DNA from: Hydra vulgaris
Taxonomy: Eukaryota; Cnidaria; Hydrozoa; Anthoathecata; Hydridae
Assembly: GCF_038396675.1 (NCBI RefSeq)
Contig: NC_088921.1
Span: forward strand, 47,786,001 to 47,850,000
Direction: 5' to 3'
Length of the DNA: 64,000 nucleotides
A model generated the notes under the pieces. It ran no database searches, was not told the origin of the DNA, and saw nothing but the letters and a program-made list of their open reading frames with translations. Each line of letters starts with the position of its first letter. Within the stretch, counting starts at the first letter, position 1. Of this stretch, positions 28,760 to 39,096 are shown piece by piece. The translations under genes were made by a program, and so were the position numbers.

Positions 28760-30970
28760 TCGCTTTTTATTTCCTCATTTAAAACTCATATTCTACTTTT
28801 TACACTGTTCACTAACTAAAAATTTACCTCTACTCATTATACAAAACTTACTAATTTAATTTTTTACACTACTACTCTACTATTGCCGACATTATTATGT
28901 AGTATGACATCATACTTACTAATAATACTTACATACTAAATAATTTCAATTGGTGATGTTAACAAGGTTTTTCAAGGACTTTGTTTAAAGTTATTGTTGT
29001 TGTGTTCAGATTCAAAAGAAGTTAATTAATAAATATGTCTAAATAACTAAAAAAGTAAATACTTAATTGTTTCTTTGAAATCAATACAAAATGGTACTTT
29101 TTGTGTGAATTATACTTTCTAATTATATAAAGCAAAAAACATCTTGTTTTTGAGCATCCTGATAAGTTTTGCCATGAAATAGAGTTAAAGTAGAAAAGGA
29201 AAATAATTTTTTAAAAATTATGTGATTTGGATACATAGAGCTTGAAACTGTAAAAGTTGAACCTTCAACATCAAGAAATATAATTCATTAAAAATATCAT
29301 TACAAACAACAGTTTTACTCCAAAAAGCAAACAACAAATAAAAACTATTAACAAGTTAACTACTTTAAATGTATATAAGCATAGCGACTACTAATGAAGA
29401 ATCAGTTAATTTTTACTTCTTATGTTTAAATTACTTATTATTGACAAGTAAATAAAACAATAACTATTTTGAATAAGAAACTTTTTGAAAACTCTAAGTT
29501 CTTTTAAAATAATTGTACGTGATTTATTACTTGTTTAAATAAAAAAAAATGTTTTGCAATTATTAATTACAAAACATATTTTTATTTAAACAAGTTAATA
29601 TTGTTAGTTTAAACTACACTTCTTTGGACTATATTCTTTGATGAGCTTTTCGTAAAATTAAAGTAATATTTTACTTAATAAAAACATTAGTATTAGAGTA
29701 AAAATTTAGGTTAAATCATCTCAAAGAAAAATTTCTTAGATAGATTTCTCAAAACTTCACTTCCTTAAAAAAAACTTAATTTTTATCGCACAGCTGAATA
29801 TTTTATTTAAATAAAAATAGTAAGCCGTAAAATAACGAGTGTTCAACAAAATTGCGTTATTTTTATACAAAGAGTACCTATTAAGAGTAATAGTGAGGTA
29901 TATAATATAGTATAATAGTATAGCTAGTTTATTATACTTCGTTTTTATTAAATCCGTTTTTTTTCCTAATTGTTTGTTCTTATTTCAATATATTCTGGTA
30001 TAATACCGATAATGTACATTAAATTAGGGGGATGGGGCGGGGGGTCCAAAATTAACTTTTTTTGCATTTTGTGTAGTTTTTTTTTAATTACGTTTTCTTA
30101 ATTGTTTTTTTATACTGATTTCAAATTACTTGTATTTTATTTTTCATTATAAATGTTTACCCTTCTATTTCAATTTCAATAAAAGTGATTATTTTGAAAA
30201 AACAATCAATTGTTAAATTGTTAAATTCTTATAAAGCGCCAATGGCGCCCGGGTCAAATATGAAGAACTTTTTAAAACTCTTTTTAAAACCGAGAAATTA
30301 CATAATTTAAAGTTTTGTGAACGCAGAAATGATCTATTTCTGATACAGCGTATTGAATTTCTACGTTACTATTAATTCTCTGAATTGAGAATCGGTTCCA
30401 TAATCAAAACTGACGTATGGATCAAAATATTAGTTTTAAAACCAATAAACGAAAATTCCATCAACAAAATCTACGAGAAAGATAAATAAGGCGCTTAAAA
30501 ATGAATTTTTCGAGCTTTTCTGACCGTCTAAATGTGTACGATATTGTCGTAGCCCATCCTTCAAGCAAAATTTTCTTCAATCGAAATAATCAAAAGAACA
30601 GTAACGTGGTTATTTCTATTTAAGAAAGATCAACCCATGGTTGAATAGAGAGAGTTTTTTACAATCTTCAGTTTACTATCGTTCACCCTCAGCTACTGAT
30701 ACAGGAATAGTGTTGAAAATCCGGAGCATGATGCAAGTGTACGCTTCTTCACAAAGATTTGATTGAGTAGTTGCAATCGACTTCCGTGCTTGAAAATTGT
30801 TTTACAGACATTGTTAAAAAAACGAACTTTGTTCACATATCTTAGATGAAACAGTGCAAGTTTGCAAGCTTTATTTTAAACGTAAAAATCATTATAATCC
30901 AACCAGATGAATAAAAGCATACTGCCAACCATCCTGTTTGCCTCAAATATTGAATCAATCTGCTGGATCA
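28760..30970. other. AT-rich region upstream of dynactin exon 1
   Basis: No gene seen. Imperfect palindrome of about 31-bp arms at 29530-29600 (ACTTGTTTAAATAAAAA and its inverse). A G-rich run (GGGGGATGGGGCGGGGGG) lies at 30028-30045. Fragments at 30600-30800 look formerly coding but I cannot assign them. Confidence 0.3.
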
Positions 30971-31209
30971 GACTAAATATATAATAAATTATAACTAAAA
31001 ACGTTCACTTTAAATTCTTTCATTTGGCTGTCGTGGAAATGGACTGTGTTTGATGCCTCATCGTGAAAGCGCTTCAATTTACGCTTTCTTTGAGCAGCGA
31101 GTTCAGTTTCGAATTTTAGTGGTCCAGCCCTACAGCTACAGCCTTTTGGAATATTTGCAAGCAAGAGCCCCTAATCTGTTTAATATTTTTATTCATCTTC
31201 CAGCATCTA

Positions 31210-32097
31210 TCAAATTAAACGTAGCTCTTGAAGTCCACGTGTAGATTCAGCATGAACCACTGCAATTGAGGATCCAGAATCAATTAATGCTGTTCGGAAC
31301 ATTCCGTTTATTTTAACTTTTAATGATGGCAACGCTGTTTCAGGGAGAATACTGGATGCCATTATTTCCAAATTCTCCCTTTTCCTTTTAAACCTTGCAA
31401 TCGTTTGATGCAGTCTTTGGCTCGATGATTGTGTGAACAGTTCTTACATTTTACCTTGCAGTCCCGTGCATAATGTCCACATTTCCCACAATTAAAACAT
31501 GTTATTTTATTTGTTCCGGCAAAACCAGTTGTTTGGGGAAGTAGCGATGTTGCTGCAACCATCACATTATCGGAACCATCCAACTGTCGGGCTTCTTGAG
31601 TCACTCGTTCCAAAGTAACAGCAACCTCAACAGCCTTTGCAAATGTAAGTTCTTCAGATTCCAGTAATAGCCGTTTGATTGTAGCTCCATCGTTAAAGCC
31701 AGTGATAAATTGGTCGCGCAACCTGTCATCTCTATCCGTAAATTTGCATCCTTCAGCAGCTCTTGCAATCCGTCGTGAAAATTCCGTCACACTCTCGTTA
31801 CTTGCTTTTTTAATTGTTGCAAATTCAAAGCGTAGTATTAACGATGACTTTGGTTTAAAAAGCTTCATAATATTTTCCTCGATCTCTTCGTGTCACTGAA
31901 TCGTCTTCTGGATAAGCCGGCAAGCATAGATCTTCTAATGCAGAATAAATCTGTGGTGGCAAACATGTTAATGTTATCGTTTTTCTCTTTGCTTCGTCAA
32001 TGTCCATTGCTGCAATATATGTTCGCAGTTGACGGATAAACCGTTGATGGTTGCCATCAAATACTGGTGGCATAATAGCCGAAATAGCTTGTTGCAT
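31210..32097 (-). pseudogene. LTR retrotransposon gag-protease fragment
   Basis: Read on the minus strand from ATG 32097: a Gag-like alpha-helical region (QQAISAIMPPVFDGNHQRF..., then FATIKKASNESVTEFSRR...), a frameshift near 31860, then two zinc knuckles, CFNCGKCGHYARDC and CKNCSHNHRAKDC. Past the stop at 31362 a retroviral-type aspartic protease motif appears (TALIDSGSS). No reverse transcriptase follows, so pol is missing. Ty3/Gypsy is the most likely group by gag and protease layout; BEL is an alternative. The region 32098-32500 upstream may hold the remains of its LTR. Confidence 0.7.
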
Positions 32098-32678
32098 TCT
32101 TGTATTCGCTTATATACATATATTAAAAACAACTATCTAAGCGTTTTTCAACCTCCTCTTTTATTACAAAAAATCGTATATAAATACAAAGTTATAATTC
32201 CCATGAGAATTATAAAACAACAATAGTCATTAAAAACCATAAATGAATGCGTGACTTTCATCACCTTTACCTACGTGACTTTTACCACGTATACGTAATA
32301 ATTGTAATTCACCAACTTTAATAGAACATTTTAGCGTTTGAGTGTTCGCAGCAGTCACTGCTTCTTGTGTATTTGTTTTCTTTCATTAAAAAACTATTCT
32401 ATTGCCTTTTTTTTATTGTTGAAGATACTGCTTATAATACTTTTATTTTCAGTGAATTTGTTCTAATACATTAAAATACGTTATTTTTAACCGACCATTT
32501 CCAACCGATCTCTCAAGAGATCGGTTAGAAATAAGAGTCTTATATATGGCTTCAAAGCCAGAGATAGGTTTAAAACCATAGATGGCATGAACCACCAATC
32601 TTGAACAATCAATCAAATTGCAAAACAATCAATCAATGGCATGAATCACCAATCTCATACTTCTGAGGCTATATAAAA
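32098..32678. other. Flank between gag fragment and Polinton
   Basis: No gene. An 11-bp palindrome, AACCGATCTCT with its inverse, lies at about 32503-32526. A 20-bp block, ATGGCATGAAYCACCAATCT, is duplicated near 32582 and 32637. Possible LTR remnant. Confidence 0.35.
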
Positions 32679-32940
32679 AGGGCGTTCTGGCACATTTTTT
32701 TAACTATATCCCTATCCATATTCTCATATCATATTTCAACTATCTCAACCATAATATATTAATATATTATGGTTACATCAATTTCACAAGTGAAATCTAA
32801 CTTAAGCGTAAAAGAAAACATGTCCTATTAATTCAGACTTATCAATTCTTTATTATCAACCCATGAGTTGAACGAATCAGGATATCCATACCACCATGAG
32901 TTGAGCGAATCAGGATATCCATTACTAATGACTTGTTTTT
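32679..32940 (+). repeat. Polinton left TIR
   Basis: Matches the inverse of 48881-49116 with few changes. It contains an extra direct duplication of about 30 bp (around 32857-32922) absent from the right copy. The last codons of the integrase gene lie within it. Confidence 0.95.
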
Positions 32941-33720
32941 AAGTTTACGAATAACTTTTTCAATTCTAAATATTTCTTGATTCGTTTTTTGCAGTTCTTG
33001 TTCATAAAAAGTTCCTTGTATTTCTTCACCATTATTGTCAGTTATTTTATAAGTTTGAGGATGTGTGTACTGAATTTGTGATATAGTAAAAACTTCTTCA
33101 GTCCATCTTGGTGTGTATCCTTTTTCAAACGTTCCTTTTTTTTTATTTATCTTGACTCTTTCACCAATTGAAAACTTTGGTCTTACAGACTTTGATCGTA
33201 CATTTCTATTTAGATTGAACGAAACAATATTTTCATTCTTTTTATCGCTAGCTTCAACTGGTGTCATTTTAATGGAAGAATGCTTTGTGTTGTTGTATTT
33301 ATTTACCATTTCATCTAAGACGTCAATATATTTTCTAATAGAATTAGCTGAAAAGTATTTAAACATTTTCTCCTTCAAAGTTCTATTCCAACGTTCAACT
33401 ACACAACTTTTTTCTTCATTTTCAGTTGAGTATAACTCAACACCTAGAGCTTTAACATGCTTATTATAAAATTCTCGACCATTATCTACCCATAATTTTT
33501 GGCACTTTATTTTTTCAAATATTTTATTTAAAGCATGAGCAATATCAGCTTCAGTTTTACTCTTCAATGGAACAATCCATCCATACTTTGAAAATACATC
33601 TATGAACATGAGTAAGTATTTTATACCGCTATTGAATTTAGAGAAAGATTGCATGTCAACTAAATCAGCAGCCCAAAATGGAGTAAACCTATAGATAGAG
33701 TTGATTAGCAACATTATCAA
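32842..33720 (-). pseudogene. Polinton integrase, N-terminus lost
   Basis: Retrovirus-type DDE integrase that would insert the element. The catalytic core is clear: first Asp in FWAADLVDM (residue 19 of the open frame), second in KLWVDNGREF (residue 79), Glu in CVVERWNRT (residue 109). The second Asp to Glu gap is 29 residues, shorter than the usual 35. A chromodomain-like C-terminal part follows (TPRWTEEVFTISQI... to about residue 240). The first residues of the frame, up to about 12, are antisense of the neighbouring gene; the true N-terminal zinc-binding region is gone because of a rearrangement at 33677-33744. The C-terminus extends into the TIR and ends with a duplicated MDILIRSTHG. Confidence 0.85.
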
Positions 33721-33744
33721 CTCTATCTATAGGTTTACTCCATT
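33677..33744. repeat. Perfect 29-bp inverted duplication at a gene junction
   Basis: Arms 33677-33705 and 33716-33744 are exact inverses around TAGCAACATT. The right arm is genuine coding sequence of the PLA2-like gene; the left arm is its inverted copy, placed where the start of the integrase should be. Confidence 0.95.
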
Positions 33745-34039
33745 CTTTATATGCGTCAGTAGAAGTGAGTCTCTCATTTAAATTAGTACCAGGACCAGCA
33801 AAGTTCATTCCAGGTAAGTGCATCTCACCTGGGAATTTTGCCCATGGTAATTTTACTTTTTTAGTTATTGAATTAATAGAGTTGACTAAGTCTCCTCCTT
33901 TCTTAGTGGATCTGACAAATTGAGTTTTTGTTGTTCCGCAAATGTCGCAAGTTCCGCGAATCATATTTCTATTGTTTTTGCTGACAAAGTTTTGTTGATT
34001 TAGTGTATTTGTATTTTTTTTGCATTTGACACAGTACAT
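33689..34039 (-). pseudogene. Zinc-ribbon plus PLA2-like protein, C-terminus lost
   Basis: Starts at ATG 34039 with a CxxC...CxxC zinc ribbon (MYCVKCKKN, then GTCDICGTTKTQFV). A segment LPGMNFAGPGTNLNERL near residues 75-91 resembles the calcium-loop region of the phospholipase A2-like domains found in Polintons and parvovirus VP1. The catalytic His-Asp helix expected after RVDNVA is missing, because the frame runs into the 33677-33744 inverted duplication and stops. In related elements such a protein may help the particle cross membranes; that is by analogy. Transcription is divergent from the ATPase gene, with only 34 bp between the two start codons. Confidence 0.65.
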
Positions 34040-34076
34040 TATTTTATATATAAAAAAATAATTATATATAAAAATG
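34040..34076. promoter_or_regulatory. Divergent promoter with TATATAAAA on both strands
   Basis: Plus strand: TATATATAAAAATG, ending in the ATPase start. Minus strand: TATATAAAATAATG, ending in the zinc-ribbon start. Only 34 bases separate the two start codons. Confidence 0.6.
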
Positions 34077-34865
34077 GATGTTGTCGATTTATCATGGAAC
34101 GTAAAAAGAAATAAACGAAATAATAGTAAGTTGTTACCTAAAAGTATAAGAGGAATTATTGTTGGAAAGTCAGGTTGGGGAAAAACTACTTTATTATTAA
34201 ATTTACTTTTAAGATCTGGTTGGTTAGATTATAATAATTTACAAGTTTTTGGAAAATCTCTATTTCAGCCTGAATACAAAATATTAAAAAAATCTTTTGA
34301 AGAAAAATTACCAAAAGAAGTTATTCTTAATTTGTTTAAGTATCAGGACAAAATAGAAAATCCTGAAGAAGTTATTGAAGAAGTTTCAAAAACGTTTAAT
34401 GAGAAAAATAGTAAAGTTGATATGGAGTGTAAATTTTTTGAGACAGCAGATGATGTACCAGGTCCTGAAGATCTCGATGCTAGTAATAATAATTTAATGA
34501 TATTTGATGATTTGCAACTGACAAAGCAAAATAAATGTAAGAAGTATTATATAACAGGGAGGCATAGTAATGTAGGTTGTTTCTATCTTGCACAAAATTA
34601 TTTATGTTGCCTAGACAGACTATAAGAGAAAATGCAAATTTTATTTGTTTATTTCCACAAGATTCAAAGAATTTAATTCATATTTATAAAGATCATGTAT
34701 CGAGTGATATGTCAGAGGATGAGTTTAAAAAGTTATGTAGAACTGCATGGAAGAAAAAGCATGGATTTGTTGTAATAGATATAATCTTCTGAAAAAGATG
34801 ATGGAAAGTATAGAAGTGGATTTGATAATTTTTATATTACATCTGACTATTTTAAAGATCCTTAA
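34074..34865 (+). pseudogene. Polinton genome-packaging ATPase (FtsK/HerA, A32-like)
   Basis: Walker A GKSGWGKTT (residues 31-39) and Walker B LMIFDDL (141-147) fit the A32-like packaging ATPases of Polintons, virophages and large DNA viruses, which would pump DNA into capsids. The C-terminal block YYITGRHSNVGCFYLAQNY is also typical. A frameshift near 34600 moves the sequence to another frame (LPRQTIRENANFI...AWKKKHGFVVID), and a second near 34788 leads to the final stop, TAA 34863-34865. About 260 residues in all, normal for the family. The start is set by the TATATAAAAATG motif. Confidence 0.85.
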
Positions 34866-34898
34866 GATCTATAGAAAATTCTTTGAATTTTTAAGGAT
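34858..34898 (+). terminator. Hairpin overlapping the ATPase stop codon
   Basis: Outer arms ATCCTTAA and TTAAGGAT enclose an inner hairpin AAAATTC-TTT-GAATTTT. The stop codon TAA lies inside the left arm. Confidence 0.45.
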
Positions 34899-34920
34899 TC
34901 TTGATAAATAAATTTTTTAA

Positions 34921-34932
34921 TATATAAAAATG
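34921..34932 (+). promoter_or_regulatory. TATATAAAAATG start motif
   Basis: TATATAAAAATG whose ATG is the start of the minor capsid candidate. Confidence 0.55.
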
Positions 34933-35644
34933 CCTTGCATATATGTAAACGGAAACAGTAGTGAAATAATAACTAAATTTAGTTATAGTATTGAACTGGA
35001 TAAAAATAAATAATATGAAATGGCTCTAGTTGGTTTAAAGACATATTATAGTTTTCCAAATATTGATTTAACAAATAACAATTTTAGATTCAGTCCTGAT
35101 AATGGGGTGACTTGGTTTGATGTTCTACTTCCAGTAGGAGCATATGAGATTGATGATATAAATAAGTATATTGAATTATTTTTAATTAAAAACGGTGATG
35201 TAATATCAGGAGTTCCAGCTATAACAATTGGAGCTAATAACAATACGTTCAACTTTAAATATTCAGACACGATATAAAGTAGATTTTACAACTACAAACT
35301 CAATTAGGGCTATTTTAGGTTTTAGTTATCAAATATGTTCAACAGGTTATTATGAATCTGAAAGTATTGTGAAAATATTAAAAGTGAATACTATACACGT
35401 TACATCTAGTATAGTAGAAGATTCATATGTTGATGGAAAAACACAAAAAATTATATATTCATTTTTTCCAAATGTCGATCCTGGATATAAAATTGTTCAA
35501 GAACCGATTGATTTAATATAGCAACGTGTATTGATAGATTCGATTTCAACATTAGTAAATACAATAGTTGATCAAGATGGAAATCTAATTAATTTAAGAG
35601 GTGAAAAAATTTCTATTAGATTTCACATAAGAGAAAAAAAATAA
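34930..35644 (+). pseudogene. Probable minor capsid (penton-like) protein
   Basis: Beta-rich protein of about 235 residues. Recognisable segments: EMALVGLKTYYSFPNI, FRFSPDNGVTW, VDFTTTNSIRAILGFS, IIYSFFPNVDPGYKIV and DGNLINLRGEKISIRFHIRE. These resemble the single jelly-roll minor capsid protein of cnidarian Polintons. Broken by TAA at 35011, a frameshift near 35265 and TAG at 35519; the last stop is 35642-35644. It lies between the ATPase and pX-like genes, as expected in a capsid gene cluster. Assignment as minor capsid is by recall of the family and not certain. Confidence 0.55.
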
Positions 35645-35656
35645 TCTTATAATAAA

Positions 35657-36267
35657 ATGACAAATTGTACTAATGTTAAAATACATCATTCAGAAGGACA
35701 ATTGAAAAAAATTGAAAAAGCAATCAGTGAAAAGACTGGAATAGTATTGAATTATCACATTCAGATTTTAATGGAGAACATGTATTAGCTGTAACAAATA
35801 CACAGATGAATAAAATTTCAAAAGCATATGAAGATGGTAAAGGAGTAGTGCTAAAATTAAGCAAAAAACAACTCATGTACAATGCTAAAATAAAGAAGGG
35901 AGGATTTCTAGGAGCACTTTTACCTTACTTAGGATCAGCTGGAAGTTTTTTAGCATCAAAAGTAATACCGTCTCTTGCAACAGGACTTCTTACAGGTGTA
36001 GGAACTGCAACTGGGAACAATCTGATTAATAAAATTGCTGGAAATGGTATTGGTAAAAAAAGATTTTATAAAGTTAGAAATGGAAAAGGAATTAAGTTCA
36101 CTAAAATGGGAGGTGGATCATTTATGAGTCCATGGAAAAGTGGAGGATCATTAGGAGATGGACTATACTTAAGTGCTGGAAATGGTTATGTGAGAACTGG
36201 AGCAGGTCTATTATTAGGGTCTAATTCACCATTTGCTAATATACCTTTTTTGAATTTGATTTTGTAA
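35657..36267 (+). pseudogene. pX/pVI-like basic protein with hydrophobic helix
   Basis: N-terminal part MTNCTNVKIHHSEGQLKKIEK..., frameshift near 35745, then a clean frame to 36267. A basic stretch (YNAKIKKGG) is followed by a Gly/Ala-rich hydrophobic segment FLGALLPYLGSAGSFLASKV, then a basic Gly-rich tail (KIAGNGIGKKRFYKVRNGKG). The layout recalls the small internal capsid proteins of adenoviruses (pX or pVI), whose Gly-Gly sites are cut by the viral protease. A KKGG/F site is a candidate here. Role inferred from layout only. Confidence 0.45.
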
Positions 36268-36279
36268 AAAAAGAATTTA

Positions 36280-36296
36280 AAAAATCAAAGATTTTT
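36280..36296 (+). terminator. Small hairpin after the pX-like gene
   Basis: AAAAATC-AAA-GATTTTT, 12 bases after the stop codon at 36265-36267. Confidence 0.3.
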
Positions 36297-36328
36297 CATG
36301 AATCTAAAAAAAAAATCTTGATATAAAC

Positions 36329-36805
36329 ATGGTATATCATCCTCCGATACATAAATTTATAAATAAAAGACAAAGAGCTTTTTGGTATGAGAGGCCACTT
36401 CCAAGTTGTATTATCAATACTCCTAATTATGGATTAGTAGATACTAGTTCGCCTTGTACTGTTATAAAAGACTCAAAATCTTATTTTATATTTAATGACA
36501 CTTTTGATAATAAGCAGGAATTAATAGTTGATGGGTCTAAATATAAAATATTTGCACAGGAAGATATTAAATTAGCATTTATGTCACATAAAGTTATATC
36601 TTTGCAAATAGGTGTAAAAATTGATGATCCTAGTTTTGTATTAATTTCTTTAGAAAATAATCTAAAACTAAAAATGCTAAGTTTAGATAACAATACTGTG
36701 TCAGAATCAGTTGATGATATTGTTGTGATTATTAAAAACAATAATTCAATTGAAGTAACAATTAAAAAAGGTGATGTATTATGCTATGTTAATTTAGTAA
36801 AATAA
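36329..36805 (+). CDS. Possible dUTPase-fold protein without catalytic motifs
   Basis: Intact frame of 158 codons starting at the motif GATATAAACATG. The C-terminal half has the rhythm of the trimeric dUTPase fold: SLQIGVKIDDPSFVLIS, then a D-N-N-T-V turn, then IVVIIKNNNSIEVTIKKGDVL and a final hydrophobic strand, matching motifs 1, 3 and 4 in order. Catalytic residues expected in motif 3 (the conserved Asp and Tyr) are not seen, so it is unlikely to hydrolyse dUTP. Such inactive derivatives serve regulatory roles elsewhere (adenovirus E4-ORF1). It sits among virion genes and is one of the few undamaged genes here. The fold call is inference. Confidence 0.4.
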   Translation: MVYHPPIHKFINKRQRAFWYERPLPSCIINTPNYGLVDTSSPCTVIKDSKSYFIFNDTFDNKQELIVDGSKYKIFAQEDIKLAFMSHKVISLQIGVKIDDPSFVLISLENNLKLKMLSLDNNTVSESVDDIVVIIKNNNSIEVTIKKGDVLCYVNLVK

Positions 36806-36828
36806 ATAATTTTATTTTGCTTTATAAA

Positions 36829-37491
36829 ATGAAGTATTTAAATAATTCAAATATGAATAAATTATATCCGACGTTACCAAATGAATATACTGAAATACAG
36901 CAGATAGATCTTATTGCTTACCGTCTGAATAAGATTAGAGAAATTCAAAAAGAAATAGAAATTGAGAGAGAAAAGAGATTAACATTAAGTAAAAAGTACC
37001 ATAAGGCAATAAAAGTAATTTCTGCAGTTGATGTAGCGTTAATTGGAAGCACAATGGCACTAGGAACTGTTGGAATTGGTTTTTTAGCCACAATAGTAGC
37101 AACTCCAATAGCTATTGCATGTGAAGGTGCAGCATAAGCGATTGGAGCTCTTTCATTGATAGGAGGTCAAGTGAATAAAAAATTAAATTTAAAAGCAGAA
37201 AAGCATGAAAGCATTAAAATACTTGCTAGTTCAAAATTGAATACGATAAGCGATCATATTTCTAAAGCTTTAGTAGATGGGAAAATAGATGATAAAGAAT
37301 TTCAGCTGATACTTAGCGAATTTGAAAAGTTTAAAGTTATGCTTGAAGATATTAGGACAAAAATTAAATAAGATATTGATGAACAAACTAAGATATCATT
37401 AATTAATCAAGGAAGAGAAGAAGCGATTAATTTACTTCAAATGAGATTTAGTAAATCCGAAGGATCAATGCGAAGTAAATCTGAAGGATAA
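36829..37491 (+). pseudogene. Coiled-coil membrane protein
   Basis: Starts at ATG 36829, directly after TTTATAAA. An amphipathic coiled coil (RLNKIREIQKEIEIEREKR) precedes two hydrophobic segments (VDVALIGSTMALGTVGIGFL and the IVATPIAIACEGAA to AIGALSLIGG stretch), then a charged helical C-terminal half. In-frame TAA codons at 37135 and 37369 break an otherwise continuous frame, and the final TAA is 37489-37491. The last 13 codons are made by a palindromic repeat unit (KSEGSMRSKSEG). A membrane-inserted accessory protein of the virion is a guess; I do not know the family. Confidence 0.5.
37451..37489. repeat. Palindromic ORF-embedded repeat, copy 1
   Basis: GTAAATCCGAAGGATCAATG followed by CGAAGTAAATCTGAAGGAT, at the end of the membrane-protein gene, in frame. 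Confidence 0.8.
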
Positions 37492-37555
37492 AAAAAAATG
37501 AAAAAACAAAATAACTATATGTATAGGTTAATATATTTATTATTTATTAATAAAT

Positions 37556-38095
37556 ATGTTTTATCCGTTCTTTTTAGAATGTAGTAAACGTGAAAGAGAT
37601 TTGAACAAAAAAATATATTTAGAACTTTTAGGATTTGGAAAAGCAGGAGCTATTATTAAATCCGAAGGATTAATGCGAAGTAAATCATGTGTTACTGATT
37701 TACTTCGCATAGGTCCTTTGGATTTAAGATATGATTCAAAATGTCAATATAATTATAATCTTATTACTGAAAAATGTAATTTTCAAATACCAGATACTTA
37801 TAGTGATGGTGAAAGAAATAAACTTTGTAAACTTATCGGGAATAAAGATAGTGATTTTTATAAAGTAGAAAGTGAAATTAAAGATTATAATAAACAATGA
37901 AGTAATGTTAAAAAGAATTATAAATTGAGAATGATAGATAAATATGTACTTCAATTAGAGTGTGACTTTAAAGAAAAAAAATTAATAAAAAGTATTTTAT
38001 CAATTGCAGTACTAACAGGATTATTAGAATCAGATGACGTCACTTATAAAGACTATGAAATTAAAAATATAATTAATATTGAAAAATATAAATAA
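37556..38095 (+). pseudogene. Unknown Polinton protein
   Basis: Frame opens at ATG 37556 (MFYPFFLECSKRERDLNKK) and runs to TGA 37898, then continues in the same frame (SNVKKNYKLRMIDKYVLQLE...) to TAA 38093-38095. About 180 residues, mostly charged and helical, with no domain I recognise. A palindromic repeat copy (37658-37725) is inserted in its first half and contributes the peptide KSEGLMRSKS and its inverse. Part of this reading frame may therefore be repeat rather than ancestral gene. Confidence 0.4.
37658..37725. repeat. Palindromic ORF-embedded repeat, copy 2 (complete hairpin)
   Basis: Two 30-base arms (37658-37687 and 37696-37725) around TGTGTTAC. The inner 15 bases, ATGCGAAGTAAATCA, pair perfectly; the outer AAATCCGAAGGAT part pairs with mismatches. 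Confidence 0.9.
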
Positions 38096-38132
38096 AAACA
38101 TAACATAAAATTCTACGTTGTGTTATGTTTTT
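38094..38132 (+). terminator. 12-bp hairpin overlapping a stop codon, then T-run
   Basis: AAAAACATAACA and TGTTATGTTTTT pair across a 15-base loop. The stop codon TAA 38093-38095 overlaps the left arm, and a T-run follows. Confidence 0.5.
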
Positions 38133-38151
38133 TTATTTTTCAATATTAAAA

Positions 38152-39069
38152 ATGTCGTTTTTAAAAATTATTGATCCTGAAAAGAGAAATCAAGCTATTG
38201 AAGAATACAAAGCTTTGAAAAAAGTAGTACAACAAAATGCTCTTAATGAAAAGATTGGTGAATCTAATTTTAATCAAGACTTGACAAAGTTGTATAGTCC
38301 ACTCATTGAGAGTCAATCTGGTATTAGTAAAGGGATATCAAAGTTGAAAGATCAATTAGCACTTACTTTTCCAAATACTGAGATACTCCGTATGGATCAA
38401 AAGGATCCTTATGCATCTAAGATTGAGTTTGATAGTTCAAAGTTATTAAAGTTAGGCAAAATTGCAACGGATTATCTTAGATTATATACATCAAGCAAAA
38501 AGTCTACAGATACAGTATTTGGAATACATTCCAGAGATGGAGAATTATACATTGGTAAAAAGCAAATAACTATTGATGAAAATAATATAAATATTGATGG
38601 AAAAGAATATATTGGTACAAAAGGTCTGTGGGAATTGATAACAAAGTTTATTCCAAATAAAGAAGTATATAATAATGAAGATATTAAAAACTATAGAGAT
38701 ATATTACTACAAACAGATGCAATTACTTCTAGTAATCCAAACAAACCAAAGTCGTCAAGAAGTGAAAAATACAATGAAATAATATCCCCAATTAGGATGG
38801 ATATTAAGGGAGCAAGGAGAAAACTAGAGTATGAGAGAAAATGAAGTGGAGTTGGAGATAAGAGAAGAATTAAAACTGTAATTCAAACTGTAATTCTTCC
38901 AAGCAATCCTAATGTATTAGCTGAAATGTTAGGATTGCGAATAGCTGCTTGGGAGGCTGGTAATAATTCATCAAGAAATGAAGCTGTAGCATTTAGCGAT
39001 GAATTACTAAGGCAGGGTATATTAAATAGTGAAGAATATAAAGCAATACAAAATATTCTAGCAGTATGA
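38152..39069 (+). pseudogene. Conserved Polinton protein, probable virion component
   Basis: ATG 38152 (MSFLKIIDPEKRNQAIEEYKALKK) opens a helical N-terminal region. A compact beta segment follows at about residues 125-165 (FGIHSRDGELYIGKKQITID...), ending in GTKGLWELIT. I recall this pattern from uncharacterised proteins of metazoan Polintons but cannot name a function. TGA at 38842 is premature: the same frame continues with LPSNPNVLAEMLGLRIAAWE and a helical tail to TGA 39067-39069. A 13-bp tandem duplication (AAACTGTAATTC) follows the premature stop. Confidence 0.5.
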
Positions 39070-39082
39070 ATAAAAAAAATTG

Positions 39083-39096
39083 TGTATATAAAAATG
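39083..39096 (+). promoter_or_regulatory. GTATATAAAAATG start motif
   Basis: The motif ends in the ATG of the pVI-like gene. Confidence 0.5.

Noticed and set aside
30973-31164. Minus-strand frame MLANIPKGCSC... as part of the gag-pol relic
   Set aside because: It follows the protease fragment, but its sequence does not resemble reverse transcriptase.
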